DNA of 64,000 nt, taken from Terracoccus sp. 273MFTsu3.1. GTDB taxonomy: Bacteria > Actinomycetota > Actinomycetes > Actinomycetales > Dermatophilaceae. Positions 9,305-17,822 of the stretch are shown piece by piece. The translations under genes and the position numbers were made by a program. How positions within the stretch are numbered: position 1 is the stretch's first letter; every line of letters begins with the position of its first letter. The stretch is taken from the NCBI RefSeq assembly GCF_000383675.1, contig NZ_KB911825.1:124001-188000 (forward strand). The letters run 5' to 3'. Below the pieces are notes generated by a model. That model had not been told where the DNA came from. It was given only the letters and a program-made list of their open reading frames with translations, and ran no database searches.

Positions 9305-10258
9305 TCAGGCGGCGACGGCTGCCAGGCGTAGGGCCTCGAGGACGCGCCCTTGCACGAGCCCCGGCCGCGCGAGCTCGGACCAGGTGAGCCGAACCACGAC
9401 CCACCCGGACCGGCGCAGCGCGTCCTCCCGACGCTTCTCGTCGAAGAGGACGGCGCCGGCGCCGGAGGCGTACTTCACCCTGCCGTCGAACTCGACGAGG
9501 ACGCGGGTGCCGGCGATCCGGAAGTCGGCCCGGTAGGTCTTGCCCTCGGTCACCACCGTGAACTGCGGCTCGACCTCGTGGCCGAGCCCACGCAGCACGA
9601 AGGCCGTGAGGGACTCACCCGGAGACTCGTGACGGGCGTCCGCACACCGGAGCGCGGCGCGCACGGGGCCCACCCCCCGGTGGCCCTCGAAGTCGGCGAG
9701 GGCTCCGGACAGCGACTCGGTCGTCAGCAGACCTCGGGCGAGGGCGGCGTCGGCAGCCACGAGGGCTCCCGTGGGGTCACCCACGAGCCCACTACCGACG
9801 ACGGCGTGCGCGACAGGTGCCAGTGGGACCGTCTCCCCGTGGGAACCATCCGGCTCGACACCGCTCCAGGGGACTCCCTCCTGCTCGCGGTGGAGCAGGA
9901 GCCCGGACCGACGGCGCGACTGACCACTCCAAGGTTTGGGCGGCTCGGCGTCGGCCGGCCGCACGCGAGTCAGGTGTACGACATCGAGGCCGACGCGGTG
10001 CAGTGGCAGCCCGAGCACGACGAGCGCCGACGAGTGACTCACCACGGCCGCCCCTTCGTAGGCTCGGGACAGCGCGATGGCCCTGAGCCTGTGACGGTCA
10101 CGCTCGCTCGCGGGGACGCCCACGGCATACCACCCATGGGTGAGCCGCGTGCACGTCGAGCGGCGGCACAGCAGGGCCAGGGCCCGTCCGTCGATGCCGG
10201 CGCGCAGGGCTTCTCGTGCGCTGAAGACTCCGTGTCTGGCGATGAGCTCGAGGTTCAC
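9305..10258 (-). CDS. AbiEi-like winged-helix protein with DUF559 nuclease-like domain
   Basis: The protein has 317 residues from a GTG start. Residues 1-50 resemble the AbiEi-type antitoxin winged helix (ARHGVFSAREALRAGID, then LTHGWYAVG). The middle is Ala/Val-rich. Residues 205-300 resemble the DUF559 / Vsr-like PD-(D/E)xK fold: GESLTAFVLRGLGH, then ADFRIAG with Asp245, VEFDG with Glu256 and Asp258, DEKRREDALRRSG, and VVVRLTWSEL. Proteins of this build are often named 'type IV toxin-antitoxin AbiEi family antitoxin', but no AbiEii toxin gene is adjacent. The PD-(D/E)xK acidic residues appear intact, so DNA or RNA cleavage is possible. Both flanks carry GCGCGC hairpins not seen elsewhere in the window, suggesting a unit of gene plus repeats. 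Confidence 0.85.
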   Translation of the reverse strand: MNLELIARHGVFSAREALRAGIDGRALALLCRRSTCTRLTHGWYAVGVPASERDRHRLRAIALSRAYEGAAVVSHSSALVVLGLPLHRVGLDVVHLTRVRPADAEPPKPWSGQSRRRSGLLLHREQEGVPWSGVEPDGSHGETVPLAPVAHAVVGSGLVGDPTGALVAADAALARGLLTTESLSGALADFEGHRGVGPVRAALRCADARHESPGESLTAFVLRGLGHEVEPQFTVVTEGKTYRADFRIAGTRVLVEFDGRVKYASGAGAVLFDEKRREDALRRSGWVVVRLTWSELARPGLVQGRVLEALRLAAVAA

Positions 10259-10365
10259 CCTCGCAGGCTGTCCGCTCGAGGTGGTGGCGCGCAGGCGGCG
10301 TCTGCCCGCTGTGGACGACGAGGCCTAGGGTCGGTGGGGTGTGGACAGTGGCCGGGACGGCCCGG

Positions 10366-10447
10366 GCGCGCGAAACAGGCATCAGGCGCGCAGAATTCAG
10401 CGCGCTCGTGTCAGATTTCGCGCGCTCGGGCGTCGAGCGCGCGAAAC
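10366..10447. repeat. GCGCGC hairpin cluster upstream of the DUF559 gene
   Basis: A perfect 13-bp inverted repeat TTTCGCGCGCTCG (10416-10428) / CGAGCGCGCGAAA (10434-10446) has a 5-nt loop. Just before it are another GCGCGCGAAAC (10366-10376) and a GCGCGC pair around AGAATTCA (10386-10405). The arms match the hairpin arms at 9112-9247 on the other side of the gene, but the loop TTCTGGTG is absent here. Confidence 0.65.
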
Positions 10448-10487
10448 GTCGGGCCCGCGCGGGGGGTGCGCGGGGTGGTCGGGTGGG

Positions 10488-10964
10488 TCAGGCGGCGTGG
10501 ACGTGCTCGCGGACCCAGCCGACGATCTCCATCGTCGTCGCGCCCGGCGTGAACACCTTGGCCACCCCGAGCTTCTCGAGCTCGGGGATGTCGTCCTCGG
10601 GGATGATCCCGCCGCCGAAGACGACGATGTCGCTCGCGTCGCGTTCGGCGAGGAGCTCGACGACGCGCGCGAAGAGGGTCATGTGGGCGCCCGAGAGGAC
10701 GGAGAGCCCGACGACGTCGGCGTCCTCCTGGATGGCCGCCTCGACGATCTGCTCGGGAGTCTGGTGCAGACCGGTGTAGATGACCTCCATGCCCGCGTCG
10801 CGCAGCGCCCGGGCCACGACCTTGGCGCCCCGGTCGTGGCCGTCCAGACCCGGCTTGGCCACGACGACGCGGATGACGTCGGTCGACGCCGCACCCGCTC
10901 CGGTCGCGCTCGCGGTCTCGTCGTCGGTCACGGCAACGGCGTCGGCGCCCAGGGACTCGCTCAT
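10488..10964 (-). CDS. Stand-alone cobalamin (B12)-binding domain protein, MCM type
   Basis: The protein has 158 residues. After a 28-residue disordered N-terminus comes a complete B12-binding domain like the C-terminal part of methylmalonyl-CoA mutase: [19 protein letters not shown] carries the DxHxxG motif (Asp41, His43, Gly46), followed by GLSVLSGAH and VFGGGIIP. The His normally replaces the lower axial ligand of adenosylcobalamin. No mutase large subunit is nearby, so it may be the small subunit of a split acyl-CoA mutase encoded elsewhere, or a B12 sensor. ATG 10964 is chosen because TAGAGT lies 7 nt upstream, which fits a leaderless transcript. Confidence 0.88.
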   Translation of the reverse strand: MSESLGADAVAVTDDETASATGAGAASTDVIRVVVAKPGLDGHDRGAKVVARALRDAGMEVIYTGLHQTPEQIVEAAIQEDADVVGLSVLSGAHMTLFARVVELLAERDASDIVVFGGGIIPEDDIPELEKLGVAKVFTPGATTMEIVGWVREHVHAA

Positions 10965-10971
10965 GCCGGGC

Positions 10972-10977
10972 ACTCTA
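10972..10977 (-). promoter_or_regulatory. -10 element, leaderless start of B12-binding gene
   Basis: TAGAGT on the minus strand, then 7 nt, then ATG 10964. Confidence 0.55.
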
Positions 10978-11031
10978 GCCAGCCCCGCGAGACGCGACGC
11001 GCAATAGTGATGCATCGCCCACCGGTCGGGG

Positions 11032-11037
11032 TACGTT
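11032..11037 (+). promoter_or_regulatory. -10 element, leaderless start of hydrolase gene
   Basis: TACGTT, then 6 nt, then GTG 11044. It is divergent from the -10 at 10972-10977. Confidence 0.5.
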
Positions 11038-11043
11038 CGGGTC

Positions 11044-12036
11044 GTGGCAGTGGCAGCACGGGCGGCGACGACGCCGCGACAGGCCGACACCCCGAAGGGT
11101 GCCGCGGCGGGCCCTCGGGGCTTCGTGGCGACCGTCGGGGAGCTGGCGGGTGCGCTCCTGACCCCGACCGGGATCGCGGGCGCGGCCCTCGAGGCGACGT
11201 GGATGGGGCTGCACCTCGGGCTCTACCCGCTCGGACTGCTCGGATCGCGCGCCAGCGACCGCCGCCAGGGCTACCGCCTCGGTCACCTGCCACCGAGCCA
11301 GCGGGGACTCGCGATCCAGAACGTCGAGGCGGCCGAGACGCCGATCCTCCTCGTGCACGGCATGGTCGACAACCGCTCGATCTTCACCGTCCTGCGGCGC
11401 GGCCTCGTCCGCCGCGGCTTCGGGCGCATCGAGACGATCAACTACTCGATCTTCACCGGCGACGTCCGTGCTGCTGCGGCCGCCCTCGGCGCCGAGGTCG
11501 AGCGCATCGTCGAGGAGACCGGCTACGAGCGGATCCACGTCATCGGCCACTCGATGGGCGGCCTCATCGCCCGCTACTACGTGACCCGGCTCGGCGGCGA
11601 CCAGCACGTGCACACGCTCGTCACGCTCGGCACCCCGCACCAGGGCAGCTACCTCGCCTACACGTGGAACAACGGGCTGACCCGTCAGCTGCGCCCGGGC
11701 AGCGCCCTCATGGACGAGCTCGCCGCGCCGGTCAAGGAGTGCCAGACCCGGTTCCTCGTCTACTGGTCCGACCTCGACCAGGTCGTCGTGCCCCAGCGCA
11801 ACGCCGCCCTCCACCACGACGACCTCACGGTCCACAACGTCGCCCTGCACGGCGTCGGCCACATGAGCCTGCCGATCACGAGCAGCGTCGTGCACGGGAT
11901 CTCCACGGCCCTCGCCCACCTCGACACCTCGGGGGCGACCGTCACCCCCGGGGTCAGCTCACTGGGGAGCCGGCGCAGCAGCACGTCGACGACCCGTCGG
12001 AGTGGCACCGCGGGTCGCGTCGCGCCCTCGCGCTGA
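11044..12036 (+). CDS. Alpha/beta-hydrolase, lipase class 2-like
   Basis: The protein has 330 residues from GTG 11044. A hydrophobic amphipathic stretch (about 27-65) may anchor it to the membrane; no cleavable signal is evident. The hydrolase core contains the oxyanion-hole HG (105-106 in [10 protein letters not shown]), the nucleophile elbow GHSMGG with Ser170, an acid residue in YWSDLDQVV (Asp243 or Asp245) and catalytic His273 in HGVGHMSLP. The motif [11 protein letters not shown] is typical of triacylglycerol lipases and PGAP1-like esterases. The substrate is probably an ester lipid but is not shown. The C-terminal 40 residues are Ser/Thr/Arg-rich and likely disordered. Confidence 0.87.
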   Translation: MAVAARAATTPRQADTPKGAAAGPRGFVATVGELAGALLTPTGIAGAALEATWMGLHLGLYPLGLLGSRASDRRQGYRLGHLPPSQRGLAIQNVEAAETPILLVHGMVDNRSIFTVLRRGLVRRGFGRIETINYSIFTGDVRAAAAALGAEVERIVEETGYERIHVIGHSMGGLIARYYVTRLGGDQHVHTLVTLGTPHQGSYLAYTWNNGLTRQLRPGSALMDELAAPVKECQTRFLVYWSDLDQVVVPQRNAALHHDDLTVHNVALHGVGHMSLPITSSVVHGISTALAHLDTSGATVTPGVSSLGSRRSSTSTTRRSGTAGRVAPSR

Positions 12037-12187
12037 CCCGGCCGACCCCCAGTCACGAGGGGCCGACAATTCGCGCAGATCCTCCTGTGCAAATCCCGCA
12101 CCAGGGTCTCGGCATGCCCTAGTGTCGTGCGCAGTCGCGACCCTCCACCGCGACGCCGGGACGTCCAGAAACGTGGCGTGATTTTGG

Positions 12188-12203
12188 ATAACGAAATGGT
12201 CAC
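12188..12203 (+). promoter_or_regulatory. MtrA-like direct repeat upstream of M23 peptidase
   Basis: ATAAC (12188-12192) and GTCAC (12199-12203) are spaced by six bases, an 11-bp period typical of OmpR-family response regulators. In actinobacteria MtrA binds GTAAC-N6-GTAAC-type sites at cell-wall hydrolase genes. A possible -10 is TAGGCT (12206-12211); another is TAGGTA (12235-12240). Activation or repression cannot be decided. Confidence 0.4.
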
Positions 12204-12248
12204 GTTAGGCTGGCGACTCGCAATCTGTGACCGATAGGTATCTCTTTC

Positions 12249-13085
12249 GTGCCCAAAACCAGTTACTCCGGCCGGCACAGGCCGGCAGCCAAGCCTTCAC
12301 GGGGTCGACAGTTCGTCGTCCCCGTCGCTCTGCTCTCCTCGACCATCGCCGGTGGCCTCGTCATCCGCGACGCCGGCGCGAGCGAGCTGAGCCCCGAGGC
12401 GGCTGCCATGAAGAACGTCTCCAACTCGGTCGCAGGTCTCGGGCTCACCGCGGACCCCGACGTCGTCGCAGCCGCTGCCGCGAGCCGGTCCGGCGCCCGC
12501 TCCTCGCGTGACATGGCCCGCGACGCCAAGACGCTCATCGTCAGCGCGACCGCCTCCGCCGCGCAGACCGCCACGCAGGCCCAGGCCGCTGCAGACAAGG
12601 CCGCGGCCGCCAAGGCCGCCGCGGAGAAGGCGAAGGCCGTCGCCGCCGCGAAGGCCAAGGCCGCCGCCCGCGAGCGTGCGATCGCCATGGCCCACCGCTG
12701 GGTCTCCCCCGTCGCCGGCTACACCCTCACCTCCGGCTTCGGCTTCCGCTGGGGCAAGATGCACCCGGCGCAGGACCTCGCGTGCCCCACGGGCAGCACG
12801 GTCCGGGCCCTCTCGAGCGGCACCGTCGTCTTCGCCGGCTGGTCCAACGAGGGCTACGGCAACATGGTCAAGATCCGCTACTGGGACGGCACCGTCTCGT
12901 GGATGGCGCACAACAGCCGCCTGCTCGTGTCCGTCGGCGACGAGGTCTCCCCCGGCCAGCGCGTCGCCTACAGCGGCAGCACCGGCAACTCGACGGGCCC
13001 GCACGTGCACCTCGAGATCCACCCCGACGACGGGTCGGCCGTTGCACCTCGCACCTGGCTCGCCGCGCACGGCGTCAACCTCTGA
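12249..13085 (+). CDS. Secreted M23-family (LytM-type) peptidoglycan endopeptidase
   Basis: The protein has 278 residues from a GTG start. Residues 20-40 are a hydrophobic export signal or anchor. Residues 101-147 form an Ala/Lys-rich coiled coil (AADKAAAAKAAAEKAKA), common in divisome-linked M23 proteins. The peptidase domain covers 155-270: HPAQD (His172, Asp176) and HVHLE (His252, His254) supply zinc ligands and the catalytic His, and MAHNS (His221) matches the third motif. The complete motif set suggests an active enzyme rather than an EnvC-like activator. It would cut peptide crosslinks of the cell wall. A likely MtrA site upstream would tie it to the cell cycle, and a strong hairpin terminator follows. 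Confidence 0.92.
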   Translation: MPKTSYSGRHRPAAKPSRGRQFVVPVALLSSTIAGGLVIRDAGASELSPEAAAMKNVSNSVAGLGLTADPDVVAAAAASRSGARSSRDMARDAKTLIVSATASAAQTATQAQAAADKAAAAKAAAEKAKAVAAAKAKAAARERAIAMAHRWVSPVAGYTLTSGFGFRWGKMHPAQDLACPTGSTVRALSSGTVVFAGWSNEGYGNMVKIRYWDGTVSWMAHNSRLLVSVGDEVSPGQRVAYSGSTGNSTGPHVHLEIHPDDGSAVAPRTWLAAHGVNL

Positions 13086-13102
13086 CCGAGGCCGTCCACG
13101 TC

Positions 13103-13136
13103 ACGAGGCCCGTCCCTTCCGGGGGACGGGCCTCGT
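13103..13136 (+). terminator. Intrinsic hairpin terminator after M23 gene
   Basis: A perfect 14-bp stem, ACGAGGCCCGTCCC (13103-13116) with GGGACGGGCCTCGT (13123-13136), has a 6-nt loop 18 nt after the stop codon. There is no U tract, as is common in high-G+C actinobacteria. Confidence 0.75.
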
Positions 13137-13169
13137 CGCGTCCGCAGACCCACGGCCGTAGCCGACCGG

Positions 13170-13235
13170 GTATGCCGTATGCCACTGTGCCGCAACGGAA
13201 CCCGGCTGACGCTGGGACCCGGGCAGACGGCATAC
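13170..13235. repeat. Tandem GTATGCC words with inverted partner
   Basis: GTATGCC occurs twice head to tail (13170-13176 and 13177-13183), and GGCATAC follows at 13229. GTATGCCGT (13170-13178) pairs with ACGGCATAC (13227-13235). It lies between the convergent M23 and pcrA genes. Confidence 0.7.
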
Positions 13236-13282
13236 GCCTTCGGTCGTGACCGCAGGTCAGGGCCCGCTCCGGGTCGCTGGGC

Positions 13283-15772
13283 TCAGAGCTTGACGAGCGG
13301 GGCGTAGCGCAGGAGCAGGCGCTTCGTGCCGGTCTCGGCGCCGAAGTCGACGTGCGCCATCGACTTGTCGCCGTCGCCCTCGACGCGCACGACGGTGCCG
13401 AGGCCGAAGGAGTCGTGGCTGACGCGGTCGCCCGACTGGAGCGCGATGACCGGACGCTTGCCGGCGCTGCGGACGCCCGGCCGGGCCGCGAGCGTCGCCA
13501 CGGCCGGACGGTCGGAGCCGCGGGCCCCGCTGAACGACGGGCCGAGCCGCTGCCAGTCGAGCAGGTCGCCCGGGATCTCGTCGAGGAAGCGCGACGGTGG
13601 GTTGTACTGCGGCGCCCCCCAGGCGGAGCGGACGGCCGCACGCGAGAGGTAGAGCCGCTCGCGTGCACGGGTGATGCCGACGTAGGCCAGACGGCGCTCC
13701 TCCTCGAGCTCCTTGGGATCGCCGAGGGCGCGCATGTGCGGGAAGGTGCCGTCCTCCATCCCGGTGAGGAAGACGACGGGGAACTCGAGGCCCTTGGCCG
13801 TGTGGAGCGTCATGAGCGTGACGACGCCCTGTGCCTTGGCCTCGGGCTCGTCGGGGATCTCGTCGGCGTCGGCGACGAGCGAGACCTGCTCGAGGAACTC
13901 CTCGAGCGCGCCTGCGGGACCGACGTCCTCGGGCTCGACGCCGGGCTGCAGCTCGCCGCCCGACTCCTCGAGCTCGGTGGCGCGGCGGTCGTCGTACTCC
14001 TGCGCGACGGCCACGAGCTCGGCGAGGTTCTCGACGCGGGTCTCGTCCTGCGGGTCGTGGCTCGCGCGCAGCTCGGCGAGGTAGCCGCTCTCCTCGAGCG
14101 TCATCTCGAGCAGCGCGGCGACGCTGTCGTCCGCCTCGTAGGAGGTGCGGAGCTTCTCGAGCAGCGCCGTGAAACCCTGGATCGCCGCGACCGAGCGCGT
14201 CGCGATGCCCGGTGCGTCCTCGGCCCGACCGAGCGCCGCGACGAACGGGATGCGCTCGCGCTCGGCGAGGGCGGCGACGCACGCCTCGGCCCGGTCACCG
14301 ATGCCACGCTTGGGAGTGTTGAGGATACGGCGCAGGTTGACGGTGTCGGTCGGGTTGGAGACGACCCGGAGGTAGGCCAGCGCGTCCTTGACCTCGCGGC
14401 GCTCGTAGAAGCGCGTGCCGCCGACCACCTTGTAGGGCAGGCCGACCCGCACGAGCACCTCCTCGATGGCACGGCTCTGGGCGTTCGTGCGGTAGAAGAC
14501 GGCGACGTCGCCCGGCTTGACGCCCTGGTCGGCGAGGTCGTCGATCTCCTTGGCCACGAAGGCGGCCTCGTCGTGCTCGTTGTCACCGACGTAGCCGGTG
14601 ATCATCGCGCCGTCGCCGGAGTCGGTCCAGAGGTTCTTGGCGCGACGCTCCTCGTTGCGGGCGATGACGGAGTTGGCAGCCCGCAGGATGCGCTGGGTCG
14701 AGCGGTAGTTCTGCTCGAGCAGGATGGTGCGCGCGTCGGGGTAGTCGTTCTCGAACTCGAGGATGTTGCGGATCGTCGCTCCGCGGAACGCGTAGATCGA
14801 CTGGTCGGAGTCGCCGACGACGCACAGCTCGGCCGGCGGCACGGCGTACGCGCCCTCGGGACCGTTGACCTCGCCGACGAGCTCCTTGATGAGCTGGTAC
14901 TGCGCCTGGTTGGTGTCCTGGTACTCGTCGACGAGCACGTGCCTGAACCGGCGGCGGTAGTACTCCGCGACGTCGGGAAAGGCCTGCAGGACGTTGACCG
15001 TCATCATGATGATGTCGTCGAAGTCGAGGGCGTTGGCCTGACGGAGGCGGCGCTGGTACTGCGTGTAGGCGTCGGAGACGGTGCGCTCGTAGTGGTTGCC
15101 CTCGGTGACCTGACCGGCGTAGGTCTCCTCGTCGATGAGGTCGTTCTTGAGGTTGCTGACCTGCGCCGAGAAGCCCCGCGGCGGGTAGCGCTTCGGGTCG
15201 AGGTCGAGGCCGCGAAGGACGAGGCTCATGAGGCGCTGGCTGTCGGCGGCGTCGTAGATCGAGAACGTCGACTTCATGCCCACCTTGGCCGCCTCGCGGC
15301 GCAGGATGCGCACGCAGGCCGAGTGGAAGGTCATGACCCACATGGCACGGGCGCGGGGCCCGACGAGCGCGGCGACCCGCTCACGCATCTCGGCCGCCGC
15401 CTTGTTGGTGAAGGTGATGGCGAGGATCTGCCCCGGCTGGGCACCGCGCTCGCCGAGCAGCCACGCGATGCGGTGGGTCAGCACGCGGGTCTTTCCCGAC
15501 CCGGCACCGGCCACGATGAGCAGCGGGGTGCCCTCGTGGACGACGGCTTCGCGCTGCTGCGGGTTGAGGCCCTCGAGCAGCACCGTCGGGTCGAGGTCGG
15601 CGCGTCCCTGCGGTGCGGTCTCGACACCGCCGCGGGCGGCGGCCTCGGCCCAGGTGGGGACGCCCTGCTCGGTGACGTCTGCGCCGCGCCCGGGACGCCC
15701 GGACCCGCCGGAGGGCGCGCCCTGACCGTGCTCGAAACCGGGGATGGGGAGGTCGTCGAAGAGCGTGCTCAT
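13283..15772 (-). CDS. pcrA: ATP-dependent DNA helicase PcrA/UvrD
   Basis: The protein has 829 residues. After a 60-residue low-complexity N-terminus come the superfamily 1 motifs in order: Q motif LNPQQREAV, Walker A AGAGSGKT (88-95), ITFTNKAA, Walker B VDEYQDTN, GDSDQSIYAFRGA, LEQNYRST, TLHTAKGLEFPVVFLTG and AYVGITRARERLYLS. The C-terminus ends in the Tudor-like domain that contacts RNA polymerase in PcrA (GDRVSHDSFGLGTVV). The protein translocates 3' to 5' and acts in nucleotide excision repair, plasmid and replication restart, and removal of RecA. TAGGCT lies 9 nt upstream of ATG 15772, so the leader is probably one or two bases. In several actinobacteria pcrA lies near sucCD, as here. 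Confidence 0.96.
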   Translation of the reverse strand: MSTLFDDLPIPGFEHGQGAPSGGSGRPGRGADVTEQGVPTWAEAAARGGVETAPQGRADLDPTVLLEGLNPQQREAVVHEGTPLLIVAGAGSGKTRVLTHRIAWLLGERGAQPGQILAITFTNKAAAEMRERVAALVGPRARAMWVMTFHSACVRILRREAAKVGMKSTFSIYDAADSQRLMSLVLRGLDLDPKRYPPRGFSAQVSNLKNDLIDEETYAGQVTEGNHYERTVSDAYTQYQRRLRQANALDFDDIIMMTVNVLQAFPDVAEYYRRRFRHVLVDEYQDTNQAQYQLIKELVGEVNGPEGAYAVPPAELCVVGDSDQSIYAFRGATIRNILEFENDYPDARTILLEQNYRSTQRILRAANSVIARNEERRAKNLWTDSGDGAMITGYVGDNEHDEAAFVAKEIDDLADQGVKPGDVAVFYRTNAQSRAIEEVLVRVGLPYKVVGGTRFYERREVKDALAYLRVVSNPTDTVNLRRILNTPKRGIGDRAEACVAALAERERIPFVAALGRAEDAPGIATRSVAAIQGFTALLEKLRTSYEADDSVAALLEMTLEESGYLAELRASHDPQDETRVENLAELVAVAQEYDDRRATELEESGGELQPGVEPEDVGPAGALEEFLEQVSLVADADEIPDEPEAKAQGVVTLMTLHTAKGLEFPVVFLTGMEDGTFPHMRALGDPKELEEERRLAYVGITRARERLYLSRAAVRSAWGAPQYNPPSRFLDEIPGDLLDWQRLGPSFSGARGSDRPAVATLAARPGVRSAGKRPVIALQSGDRVSHDSFGLGTVVRVEGDGDKSMAHVDFGAETGTKRLLLRYAPLVKL

Positions 15773-15839
15773 GATCGACCAAGCCTACGTCGAACCACCC
15801 ACAGCGCCGGACCACGACGCACAGCCGCGCGGGTCGGGA

Positions 15840-15845
15840 GAGGAT
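15840..15845 (+). promoter_or_regulatory. Possible -10 or ribosome site before GNAT gene
   Basis: GAGGAT is followed by 6 nt and GTG 15852. The overlapping GGGAGAGGA could instead be a ribosome-binding site. Confidence 0.35.
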
Positions 15846-15851
15846 GGCGGC

Positions 15852-16340
15852 GTGAGCGACTTCCAGATCCGTGAGGCCTCGGCCGACGACGTCCCCGACC
15901 TCATCCGCCTCGTGCAGGGGCTCGCGGCCTACGAGAAGGAGCCGGACTCCGCGACGGCGACACCCGAGCAGTTCCGCGAGGCCCTCTTCCCCTCGCAGGG
16001 CGACCCCACCGCATACGCCCTCGTGGGGGTGCGGGAGGGCACGGTCGTCGCCATGGCGATCTGGTTCCGGAGCTTCTCGACGTGGACCGGCCGGGCCGGG
16101 ATCTGGCTCGAGGACCTCTTCGTCGACCCCGAGCAGCGCGGCCACGGGCTCGGCACGGCCCTGCTCTCGCGCCTCGCCGCCATCTGCGTCGAGCGCGGCT
16201 GGACACGCCTCGAGTGGTCGGTGCTCGACTGGAACACGCCGTCCATCGACTTCTACCGCGCCCACGGCGCCCGCTCGCTCGACGACTGGACGACCTTCCG
16301 TCTCGACGGCGACGCGCTCTCGCGACTGGCGGGCCCGTAG
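15852..16340 (+). CDS. GNAT-family N-acetyltransferase
   Basis: The protein has 162 residues from GTG 15852, where the match to the family begins (SDFQIREASADDVPDLIRLV). The acetyl-CoA-binding motif A is LEDLFVDPEQRGHGLGTALL, with the R/Q-x-x-G-x-G/A signature. The C-terminal part (LEWSVLDWNTPSIDFYRAHGA) matches the diamine acetyltransferase-like branch (SAT1-like), so small amines such as polyamines or thialysine are possible acceptors; this is inferred only. The stop codon is immediately followed by the GTG of the WS/DGAT gene, so the two are probably one transcript. Confidence 0.88.
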   Translation: MSDFQIREASADDVPDLIRLVQGLAAYEKEPDSATATPEQFREALFPSQGDPTAYALVGVREGTVVAMAIWFRSFSTWTGRAGIWLEDLFVDPEQRGHGLGTALLSRLAAICVERGWTRLEWSVLDWNTPSIDFYRAHGARSLDDWTTFRLDGDALSRLAGP

Positions 16341-17822
16341 GTGGCACGCCCGCCGCGGCCGATGGGGTCGGCCGACGTCCTCTGGCTCAACATGGACCGC
16401 CCGACCAACCTCATGGTCATCGTCTCGGTCGTCCTCCTGGAGTCGCGGCCCGACTGGGACCGCGTGCTCGACGTGGTCCGCGAGCGGATCATCGAGCCGT
16501 ACCCCGTCTTCAGCCAGCGCGCGCGGCGACCCCGGGGGCTGTCCGGCCACCGCTGGGAGGACGACCCCGACTTCGACCTGACCCGGCACGTGACGCGGGT
16601 GACCCTCTCCGGCGAGGGGACCGCGGCCGAGGCGGACGCCGAGCTGCAGGCATACGTCGAGGAGCACCTGCCGCGGCCCTTCGACCGTTCGCGCCCGCTC
16701 TGGGAGGTCCACCTCGTCGACGGCCACGGAGCGGGCGCCGCCCTCGTCTTCCGCATCCACCACGCGCTCGCAGACGGCATCGCCCTGACCCGGGTGCTGC
16801 TCGGTCTCACGGAGGACGCCGACGGGCGGCCCGGCGACCTCGTCGGCCCGCCGGCGACGACCGACCTCGCGACCCTCCCCCTCGGGGCGCCGTCGAGCGC
16901 TGGGGCTGTCGCGTCTGGTCTGAGGCTCGCCCGGGCCACGACGCGCACGGGCTGGGATCGCCTGCGCTCCAAGGGCGCCCGCGCTGCCGTGACAGATGCC
17001 GCCGGGCTCGCCCTCCGTACCGGACAGGTCGTTACCGACCTCCTCCTGACGACGAACCCCAGGAGCGCCGTCGGCGGCGTCCCCGGGCACCGCAAGCGTC
17101 TCGTGTGGACCCAGCCGCTGCCCCTTCCCGGGCTCAAGCAGGCCGGGCGCCTCGTCGGCGCGACGCTCAACGACGTGCTGCTGAGCGCCGTCGCCGGCGC
17201 CCTGCACACCTACCAGGACGGGCGTGGCCGAGAGCCGGTCGACCTCGTGACGATGGTGCCGGTCAACGTCCGACCGCTCGACGAGCCGCTCCCGCGCGAG
17301 CTCGGCAACCGCTTCGCGCTCGTCTTCCTGCGCTTCCCGAGCCGCGACGCCACGCCCCTCGGGCGCCTCGTCCTGTCGAAGGCTCGGATGGACTGGCTCA
17401 AGGCGTCGCCCGAGGCGGCGCTCACCTTCGCCCTCATCTCCGTCATCGGCCGCTTCCCCGCCGAGCTGGAACGCCGGCTCGTGGACTTCTTCGCGGACAA
17501 GGCGATCGGCGTGACGACCAATGTCGCAGGGCCCCGCGAGGTCCGCTACCTCGGCGGCGTCCCCGTGACGGGCGTGCTCGGGTGGGTGCCCGGGTCGGGG
17601 CGACACACGCTCGGCTTCTGCATCGTCACGTACGCCGACGCCGTCCGCATCGGGATCATGGCCGACGAGTCCGTCGTCCCCGACCCCGAGTCGCTCCTCG
17701 CGGCACTCGAGGACGAGCTCGCCCTGCTCGTGCGCATCGGCGAAGCGGGGTCCGCCGGACCCACGGGGCGCACCGGGCGCACCGGGCCCACCGGGCCGAG
17801 GAGGAGGCCGGCGCAGTCGTAG
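16341..17822 (+). CDS. Wax ester synthase/diacylglycerol acyltransferase-like enzyme
   Basis: The protein has 493 residues, the usual length. The catalytic motif HHALADG is at 140-146 (HHxxxDG), and the N-terminal PRPMGSADVLWLNMDRPTN block and C-terminal NVAGPREVRYLGGVPV block are family signatures. Such enzymes transfer a fatty acyl group from acyl-CoA to diacylglycerol or a long-chain alcohol, making storage lipid at the membrane. It begins with GTG directly after the acetyltransferase stop. The last 30 residues are an unusual collagen-like Gly-X-X tail (GPTGRTGRTGPTGP), probably disordered. The GGCATAC word at 16649 gives an Ala-Tyr pair with the rare codon GCA. Confidence 0.92.
   Translation: MARPPRPMGSADVLWLNMDRPTNLMVIVSVVLLESRPDWDRVLDVVRERIIEPYPVFSQRARRPRGLSGHRWEDDPDFDLTRHVTRVTLSGEGTAAEADAELQAYVEEHLPRPFDRSRPLWEVHLVDGHGAGAALVFRIHHALADGIALTRVLLGLTEDADGRPGDLVGPPATTDLATLPLGAPSSAGAVASGLRLARATTRTGWDRLRSKGARAAVTDAAGLALRTGQVVTDLLLTTNPRSAVGGVPGHRKRLVWTQPLPLPGLKQAGRLVGATLNDVLLSAVAGALHTYQDGRGREPVDLVTMVPVNVRPLDEPLPRELGNRFALVFLRFPSRDATPLGRLVLSKARMDWLKASPEAALTFALISVIGRFPAELERRLVDFFADKAIGVTTNVAGPREVRYLGGVPVTGVLGWVPGSGRHTLGFCIVTYADAVRIGIMADESVVPDPESLLAALEDELALLVRIGEAGSAGPTGRTGRTGPTGPRRRPAQS

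Noticed and set aside
12037-12248. Possible c-di-AMP (ydaO) riboswitch before the M23 gene
   Set aside because: Such switches are common there in actinobacteria, but I could not find the conserved core; an MtrA-like site was seen instead.
17750-17822. Collagen-like Gly-X-X tail as a separate structural domain
   Set aside because: Only a few triplets and C-terminal; a disordered tail in a G+C-rich gene is simpler.
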